Source of the DNA: JAUIIK01 sp963709995
GTDB lineage: Bacteria > Chloroflexota > Chloroflexia > Thermomicrobiales > CFX8
DNA length: 64,000 nucleotides
Assembly (NCBI GenBank): GCA_963709995.1
Contig: CAVPYN010000001.1
Coordinates: 434,001-498,000, forward strand
Direction of reading: 5' to 3'
Part shown: piece by piece, positions 58,465-64,000 of the stretch
How positions within the stretch are numbered: position 1 is the first letter of the stretch
Layout of the letters: every line of letters begins with the position of its first letter
Notes under the pieces: generated by a model
What the model was told of the DNA's origin: nothing
Databases searched by the model: none
The model's input: the letters and a program-made list of their open reading frames with translations, nothing else
Translations under genes and position numbers: made by a program

Positions 58465-59427
58465 ATGAAGATCGGCCTTACGCTTCCCAATCGCGGTGTA
58501 CTTTTCGATGTGACAACCCCGGAAGAAATGCTCAAGATGGCGGAAATCGCCGATCAGTCCGGAGTCTTCAGTTCGGTCTGGGTTGGCGATAGCCTGCTCG
58601 GGAAGCCACGCATGGAATCGATTGCGCTGCTGGCGGGAGTTGCGGCGCGAACGTCCCGCGTGCGGATCGGTCCAGCGTGCATGGCCAGCTTCCCGCTGCG
58701 GGATCCCGTTCTACTCGCCTACCAGTGGGCAAGTCTTGACCTGCTTGCTGGCGGGCGTACGGTGCTGGTCGCCTGCACCGGTATCGTTCCCCAGGAGGGC
58801 GGCCGGATCGAAGGCGAACTCTATGGTCTAGAGCCCCGCGATCGAGTACGACGCCTGATTGAGTGGATCGCGCTGCTCAAGAAACTCTGGACAGAGGATG
58901 ACGTGTCATTTGATGGAAAGCACTATCAATGTGAAGGGATCACCATCGAACCTCGTCCCGCGGCAATTCCCCGGCCACCGATATGGATCGCCAATAACGC
59001 TCGTGGAGATTGGGAGCTTGTAACCAGGACGTTGCGGCGAGCTGTCAATCACGCTGATGGCTGGGAAACATCGTTGTCCGATCCTCTAGATGTCGGCAGG
59101 AGGATCAAGTATCTGCGGGAATATGCGGCGGAAAAGGGCAAGGACTGGAATTCATTTGAGACCCATCTCTATCACAACATCAATGTCAACGAGGATCGCG
59201 ATGTGGCGCTGGATGAGTCGAAGCGATTTCTGGATCTGTACTACACCGAAGACTATGACCGCGACTTCGTTGATGCCTGGGTTGCGACGGGCAGCCCGGA
59301 GCAGTGCGTCGAGCACCTCCGAGTGTACAAGGAACTTGGCATCGACGAGGTGACGCTGAGGGTGACGGCCTGGGATCAGATGGGCCAATTGGAACGGGTC
59401 ATCACGGAGGTAATCCCCTACGTCTAG
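58465..59427 (+). CDS. LLM-class F420-dependent oxidoreductase
   Basis: A 320-residue luciferase-like oxidoreductase with MKIGLTLPNRGVLFDVTTPE, SSVWVGDSLLGKPRMESIAL, RVRIGPACMASFPLRDPVLL, and the typical YQWASLDLLAGGRTVLVACT and IEWIALLKKLWTEDDVSFDG. VATGSPEQCVEHLRVYKELG ends the barrel. F420 use is inferred from this subfamily. GGAGGGACGCTC precedes the ATG. A palindrome at 58375 may control it. Substrate unknown. Confidence 0.88.
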   Translation: MKIGLTLPNRGVLFDVTTPEEMLKMAEIADQSGVFSSVWVGDSLLGKPRMESIALLAGVAARTSRVRIGPACMASFPLRDPVLLAYQWASLDLLAGGRTVLVACTGIVPQEGGRIEGELYGLEPRDRVRRLIEWIALLKKLWTEDDVSFDGKHYQCEGITIEPRPAAIPRPPIWIANNARGDWELVTRTLRRAVNHADGWETSLSDPLDVGRRIKYLREYAAEKGKDWNSFETHLYHNINVNEDRDVALDESKRFLDLYYTEDYDRDFVDAWVATGSPEQCVEHLRVYKELGIDEVTLRVTAWDQMGQLERVITEVIPYV

Positions 59428-61946
59428 CCAAACTGCATCGTCGTCAGGAACGACGAGCGCAAGTGCCATTGAAGATATTGACATAAAATACCGGCTCGGA
59501 CTGTCCGCTGACGAGGTGGCGAATCGCGTTGCCGCCGGACAGGTGAATGTGACTCCCCCGTCGTCGAGCGAGTCCGCCTGGAGCATTGTCCGGCGAAACG
59601 CGCTGAGCGCGGTCAACATCCTGCTATTCGTCATTTCGATCGGATTGATCGCGCTCGATCTCTATCGTGATGCGGTGCTAACGGCTGGAATAGTGCTCAT
59701 CAATGTCGTGATCGGCATCTTTCAGGAGCTTCGAGCAAAACGTCAATTGGAGCGGATAGCCCTGTTGAACCGGTCGACGACCGCGGTGATCCGGGGAGGC
59801 GAGCGGATCGAGATTGACCCTTCCGAGGTTGTCGTCGGAGACATCGTCTCATTCGTTCCTGGCGATCAGTTCCCGGTCGACGCACTGTTACGGTCTCACA
59901 CTCCAGTACAGGCGGACGAATCGAACCTGACCGGTGAATCAAGGCCGGTGAGGAAGCACCAGGGAGATATGCTACTGGCCGGAAGTTCCTGCCTCGTGGG
60001 CAGTGGGATCGCTGAAACGCTCAACGTCGGTGAAAAGAGTGCGACCCAGAGGATAACGTCGCAGGCTCGCGCCTACAGGTCCGTCAAGACACCACTACAG
60101 CGAGATGTGGACATAATCATTCGTGTGATGACCGTCGTCGTGATGTTGCTCGCCTTCCAGGTCTTTCAGGCATTTGGCGGCTTCTACGATCGGATTCCGA
60201 TTGTAGAGACGGTACAGGCTTCAGCGGTGCTGGTTGCCCTGGTCCCGCAAGGACTGATCTTGATGATCACGCTGGCCTATTCGCTCGCTGTGCTCCGGGT
60301 TGCCCCGTCAGGGGCGCTGATCCAGCGCATAAATGCGATCGAATCACTTAGCCATATCGATCTTCTCTGTGTCGACAAGACGGGCACGCTCACAACTCAG
60401 CGGTTGACGCTCGAAGCCGTTGCCCCTGTGACGATAGATGAAGAGACATTCCGCGCGCAGCTTGGTGATTTCGCGGCGAGCGCCACGTCAACCAACAAGA
60501 CCTCAGAAGCCATTCGGGCCGGCTGCCCGGGGCGCGCCCGCGAGCTTGCTGCGGAAGTTAAACTTCTCGTCGCGCTGGAAGTGGAGCGGCATGATGTTTC
60601 GTGACGCTCGGGATGAGTCGTTCGTCCTCGGTGCGCCTGAGGTGCTGCTTTCGGCGTCGAAAGACGTGCCAGAAGGTCTTCACGCGACACTGGCAAGCTG
60701 GACGGCCCGCGGCCTCCGGGTATTGCTGTTCGCTCGTGGATCGAGTTTGTCGACAATGGGCAACGAAAACGAAGAGCCAACGTTGCCAGCGAATCTCCAG
60801 CCGCTTGGACTTGTCGCGTTGAGCGATGAACTCCGGAAGGGTGTCCAGGACACGATCCGCACCTTTTCAGAACTTGGCATCGGCCTCAAGGTCATCTCTG
60901 GCGACAACCCCGACACTGTCCTCGCTTTGGCCAAGCAGGCAGGCATTCCCGGCGCCGATCTCGCGGTTTCAGGCAGTGATCTGGATGGCTTGAACGAACT
61001 CGAATTCGAGAACATTGCTGAGGAAGCAACAATCTTCGGACGGGTGACCGCGGAACACAAGGAACGGTTGATCGGTGCTCTATCCCGGCGTGGTCACTGG
61101 GTTGCGATGACCGGCGACGGGGTGAACGACATCCTTGCGTTGAAGAATGCCAGCGTCGGGATCGCGATGCGTAGTGGCAGCTCCGCCACCCGTGCCGCGG
61201 CTGATATCGTGCTGCTCGACGATTCGTTCGATGTGCTTCCGGCGGCGTTCGCTGAAGGGCAGCGTGTGCTCCGCGGGATGTACGACAACATCAAGCTATT
61301 CCTGACCCGCACACTTTCGATCGTATTCTTGATCTTCTTTGTGCTGCTCATCGGCCAGGAGTTCCCGCTCACTCCAGGCCAGAATTCCATCCTTGCGATG
61401 TTGACGGTCGGCATTCCGTCCATCGCACTCGCGGTTTGGGCAAGGCCCGGACATACTCCGAGGAATCTCTGGAGGACCATCGTTCAGTTTGTCTTGCCAG
61501 CCGCGGTGATGGTGTCGATTCTTGCCGTTGCCGTCTATGACTTCTTTCTGACGCTGACGGGTGGGAACGTGATCTGGTCCCAGGCCGCGGTGACGACGAC
61601 AATGGTCAGCACTTTGTTGTTGGTCGTGCTGTTCGCCCAACCTCCAACCCTGATGTTCGTCGGTGGCAGCAGCCTCAATGGCGACCGCCGGCCCGCCTAT
61701 CTGGTGGCGGTCATGTATCTGATCTACGCGGTCATTCTGGTTATCCCATCGCTTCGAAGCTTCTTCGACCTGCGAGCCCTTCCCTGGTCGGGATACATCA
61801 TGCTGGCGTTCATTGTGGCTGGATGGGCAGGATTGGTTCGTTTCATCTGGCGGCGAGCCCTTGGTGACAGGGTGTGGAACTACGGGCAAGTGGGGGTTAG
61901 CTCAGTACTCGAGCGCTTGAACGGGACCGAATCCACGTCGGATTAG
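59420..61946 (+). pseudogene. CtpE-like P-type ATPase interrupted by a one-base insertion
   Basis: Two frames make one full P-type ATPase. The first has GLSADEVANRVAAGQVN, LIALDLYRDAVLTAGIVLIN, NLTGESRPVR (A domain), LVPQGLILMITLAYSLAVLR and the phosphorylation motif LLCVDKTGTLTT, ending wrongly at 60604. The second continues at FSSRWKWSGMMFRDARDESF, with TGDGVNDILALKNASVGIAM and six C-terminal spans. An extra A in AAA at 60560-60562 joins them when removed. The VPQGL segment and the overall pattern resemble mycobacterial CtpE, a calcium uptake pump, not copper or potassium pumps. No ATG/GTG/TTG lies upstream of GLSADEV in frame; GGAGG at 59406-59410 would serve an ACG at 59420. Sequence error or recent inactivation. 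Confidence 0.85.
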
Positions 61947-62111
61947 TACGAGCAAGTCGACTCAGCCCGATAGCCCCTCTGGGGATGATCCGCTAACGCC
62001 GTCTGCCGGTTTCGTCCGGCTTCGGCCACCAATCGGGGTTTGGTCATCTGCGGAGGACCTGGCATGCTCGGTATCTTCATTCTTCTCCACCGGAGAAGCG
62101 ATAGGAACCAT

Positions 62112-62201
62112 TCAGGTTGAGACGCCCATTTTCGGCAGGACAAATCTCTGCAATGCGTACCAGCCGACGATAAACGCGAGAAAGATCAATGCTGTTTCCA
62201 T
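62112..62201 (-). CDS. 29-residue single-span membrane protein
   Basis: ATG at 62201 with GAGGGG just upstream encodes METALIFLAFIVGWYALQRF followed by VLPKMGVST: one continuous hydrophobic span with a basic C-terminal end. The aromatic/Gly pattern and clean SD suggest a genuine tiny membrane protein; I have an impression of similar short proteins ending LPRLGV-T in other Chloroflexota but cannot verify it here. Function unknown. It diverges from the alkaline-phosphatase-like gene. Confidence 0.6.
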   Translation of the reverse strand: METALIFLAFIVGWYALQRFVLPKMGVST

Positions 62202-62327
62202 TGTGCCCCTCAGGTACTTGTTACTGTCGGACGCCCGCAGCAGCACGCGCCGCGCGGTAAACGTATCATGGGTTGTGGTTTCAGACAGTGGTTTTGGATA
62301 CGGAAGTAGTTGATTGGGTTGAGACAG

Positions 62328-63221
62328 GTGAGCGAACGACTCAAGATAGATCAGGAGCGAATTGGCCCGCCGAGCGAAGGGGCTATCGAGTTTCTGCCGG
62401 CTAACTATGCCCCGATCGGTTCGATGACCGCGGTCGCGCCAACCGTCTGCGCGATCTTCGATATTGCCCCGCCTCAGAGTGCCGGGGAACCCGCGCTCTC
62501 GGACGTTGCTGAGTTGCTCCAGGGATCCGACCGTCTTGCACATATTGTCATCGATGCGTTCGGAATGGCTACCTGGAAGTGTCATGAGAACGTTGCTCGC
62601 CCGATCAATCGTCTGGCTGAGGTCAGGCGGGCCGAATTGCAATCGGTGTTGCCTGCGATTACCCCGGTCAATTTCTCGACCATAGCGAGTGGGGCGGCTC
62701 CAGAAATACATGGAGTCACGAGTAGAGACGAAACATTAGCGGTCGACACGACATTTGCGCGGCTGGGAGATGCCGGCAAAACGACGGCGGTGTGCGGCCG
62801 TGCTCTCTCTACAGCCGGAATGCTGCTCTCGGATCACAGTACATATCCAACGGTTGCCCCGGACAACTCTGACAAGACCGTGATGGATTTGTTCATCGCT
62901 CGCACGCGGGAACGGGTTGACTACATCCTTGTCCAGTTGCTGGATGTCGACGACGCAGGGCACAAGGGCGGGCCTTTCGACCTCCTTACACACCAGGCCG
63001 TAGGACGAACGAGCTTCCGACTGCAGAACATGATTACGGCCGCGGCGGAGAATGGATACGCACTCATGCTTCACGCCGACCACGGCCAGCACGATGTTGA
63101 GCCCGAAGATGGCGCCCCGGAAGGGATGAAGGGTACACACAGCGGCAGCAGACAGGAAGATGTGCGCGTTCCCTTCATCTATTTGACCAACGAGGAGTTA
63201 CGCGCAGTTGTTGCGACCTAG
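62328..63221 (+). CDS. Alkaline-phosphatase-superfamily phosphodiesterase/phosphatase-like enzyme
   Basis: A 297-residue protein of the type I phosphodiesterase/nucleotide pyrophosphatase (AP superfamily) fold. Metal and nucleophile motifs: VIDAFGMATW (first Asp), PVNFSTIASGAAPEIHGVTS (nucleophile Thr/Ser region), LLDVDDAGHKGG (Asp and His), LHADHGQHD (Asp-His) and GTHSGSRQED (His). It should hydrolyse a phosphate ester or diester; the substrate is unknown. No signal peptide is visible in this reading, unlike many family members. The start GTG 62328 is uncertain; TTG 62310 is possible. Confidence 0.82.
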   Translation: MSERLKIDQERIGPPSEGAIEFLPANYAPIGSMTAVAPTVCAIFDIAPPQSAGEPALSDVAELLQGSDRLAHIVIDAFGMATWKCHENVARPINRLAEVRRAELQSVLPAITPVNFSTIASGAAPEIHGVTSRDETLAVDTTFARLGDAGKTTAVCGRALSTAGMLLSDHSTYPTVAPDNSDKTVMDLFIARTRERVDYILVQLLDVDDAGHKGGPFDLLTHQAVGRTSFRLQNMITAAAENGYALMLHADHGQHDVEPEDGAPEGMKGTHSGSRQEDVRVPFIYLTNEELRAVVAT

Positions 63222-63243
63222 CAGTTGTCACACAAATGCGCGC

Positions 63244-64000
63244 TTGCCCGAGCGACGCTCACGCCGAGTTGGACGGCCAGTGTGGCTGGTTGCCATGCTG
63301 GCCGTGCTATTGCTGGTGCAGGCTTGTGGGGGTGGCGGTGGGGAAGATCCAACATTGCCAGAATCAACGGCGCCACCGACCGCGACCGTGGAATTGACCC
63401 CACTTGCGACTCCTTCCGCCGTGTCCACGCCGACGGAGATAGCGCTGGCGCCGGAGGAGGGCGCGAAGGGGTTAGGCGATCCCTATTTCCCAGGCGCTGG
63501 CAACGGTGGATATGACATCTCCAGCTACGATCTTGACCTTCGATATGATCCGGTTTCGGATGTGCTCCAGGGAGTCGCCTCAATCGCGGCAACGGCGACC
63601 CAGCCGCTTGAATCGTTTTACCTCGATTTCCTGGGCCTCGATATCGATGAAGTGACGGTTGATGGCGACCCAGCCGATTTCGAACGGACTGGCGGGGAAC
63701 TGCGAGTCGAAGCAGATCCGCCGCTGACCGGAGGGGAAGCGTTTCTCGTAGAGGTCCGCTATCAGGGTGTTCCGACACCCGCGCAGGCCCCTTTTGGAGA
63801 AGGCGTCGGCTGGATAACAACTGACGACGGGGCATTTGTGTTGAGCGAGCCGAATGGGGCTCCAACCTGGTTTCCGGTCAACGACCACCCCCAGGACAAG
63901 GCGTCCTATCGATTTCGCGTAACCGTGCCCGACGGACTGGAAGTCATCGCCAACGGCACGTTGGTCGAGACAGCTTCAAGGGAGCCGGGTTGGAAAACCT
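63244..64000 (+). CDS. M1-family metallopeptidase lipoprotein (N-terminal part; cut by window edge)
   Basis: About 250 residues are visible. The N-terminus RRSRRVGRPVWLVAMLAVLL ends in a lipobox (LVQACGG), so the protein is a lipoprotein with a Thr/Pro-rich stalk. From about residue 80 it reads GDPYFPGAGNGGYDISSYDL, YDPVSDVLQGVASIAATATQ, FYLDFLGLDIDEVTVDG and GAPTWFPVNDHPQDKASYRF with VTVPDGLEVIANGTL: the N-terminal beta domain of M1 aminopeptidases. The HExxH zinc site would lie beyond 64000. TTG 63244 is the only in-frame start seen; no SD, so it may be off by some residues. Confidence 0.85.
   Translation, partial: MPERRSRRVGRPVWLVAMLAVLLLVQACGGGGGEDPTLPESTAPPTATVELTPLATPSAVSTPTEIALAPEEGAKGLGDPYFPGAGNGGYDISSYDLDLRYDPVSDVLQGVASIAATATQPLESFYLDFLGLDIDEVTVDGDPADFERTGGELRVEADPPLTGGEAFLVEVRYQGVPTPAQAPFGEGVGWITTDDGAFVLSEPNGAPTWFPVNDHPQDKASYRFRVTVPDGLEVIANGTLVETASREPGWKT

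Noticed and set aside
61943..62111. Small minus-strand ORFs of 42-45 codons beyond the 29-residue protein gene
   Set aside because: Two overlapping frames are equally good, composition is polar and random-like, and no homology or clear start could be recognised.
1..64000. CRISPR arrays, tRNA/rRNA genes, IS elements, prophage
   Set aside because: Scanning intergenic regions by eye showed no regularly spaced repeats, no cloverleaf-type sequences, no transposase or phage structural genes; a covariance-model scan would be the decisive test.

Overview
The window (about 60% G+C, densely coded on both strands, many GTG/TTG starts, SD-type ribosome sites) looks like a chromosomal segment of a Chloroflexota bacterium close to Thermomicrobia/Sphaerobacter. 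This is an inference from gene content: three luciferase-like (probably F420-dependent) oxidoreductases, a DUF3604 protein, an RNHCP protein, a DUF2332 protein, a bicupin, a HipA-like kinase/DUF3037 pair and a lamin-tail lipoprotein. No rRNA, tRNA, CRISPR array, IS element or replication gene was found.

Layout. 1-5.8 kb: truncated serine hydrolase, lamin-tail lipoprotein, XRE regulator, D-glutamate cyclase-like protein, fetAB-type ABC pair and a nitrilase. 5.8-13.6 kb: FmdB zinc ribbon, a divergent M55 protein, a broken DUF2332 gene, DinB, the HipA-like kinase with DUF3037, a class A-like serine hydrolase, a gluconolactonase and a frameshifted RNHCP gene. 14-16 kb: a small accessory patch with a two-HTH regulator and a Cas4/RecB-like Fe-S nuclease whose SD lies in a hairpin. 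16-18.5 kb: rlmN with a one-base frameshift, running into a cytochrome P450 broken by several indels. 18.5-31 kb: DUF3604 protein, membrane protein, HIT hydrolase, LLM oxidoreductase, PolX (its polymerase site appears lost), and a catabolic group of a class III aminotransferase diverging from M24 peptidase/creatinase-like, amidase and sarcosine oxidase genes, then a GGDEF protein.

31-40 kb: a long minus-strand phosphate region, pstS, pstC-pstA-pstB, phoU, phoU, then an inositol-monophosphatase-like gene, a TIGR04076 gene and an LLM gene joined by overlapping stops and starts. Its phosphate-binding lipoprotein is one chain holding two complete, nearly identical PstS domains. 40-54 kb: two GNAT acetyltransferases coupled to a bicupin, FabI, a zinc/manganese-type ABC-3 pair, and a four-gene exporter module (two very large FtsX-type permeases, two MacB/LolD-type ATPases) followed by an APH(6)-like kinase.

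54-64 kb: a near-perfect parS site, a macro-domain protein, a CopZ-like chaperone, a second glutamate-1-semialdehyde-aminomutase-like enzyme, a probable short transcript with a 29-codon ORF, an unrecognised 393-residue protein, an LLM oxidoreductase, a CtpE-like P-type ATPase broken by one base, a 29-residue membrane protein, an alkaline-phosphatase-superfamily enzyme and the start of an M1 peptidase lipoprotein. Two intergenic sites share the palindrome GTCCACC-CC/CG-GGTGGAC and may belong to one regulon. Five genes in the window are interrupted (DUF2332, RNHCP, rlmN, P450, P-type ATPase); some may be true pseudogenes and some sequence errors.
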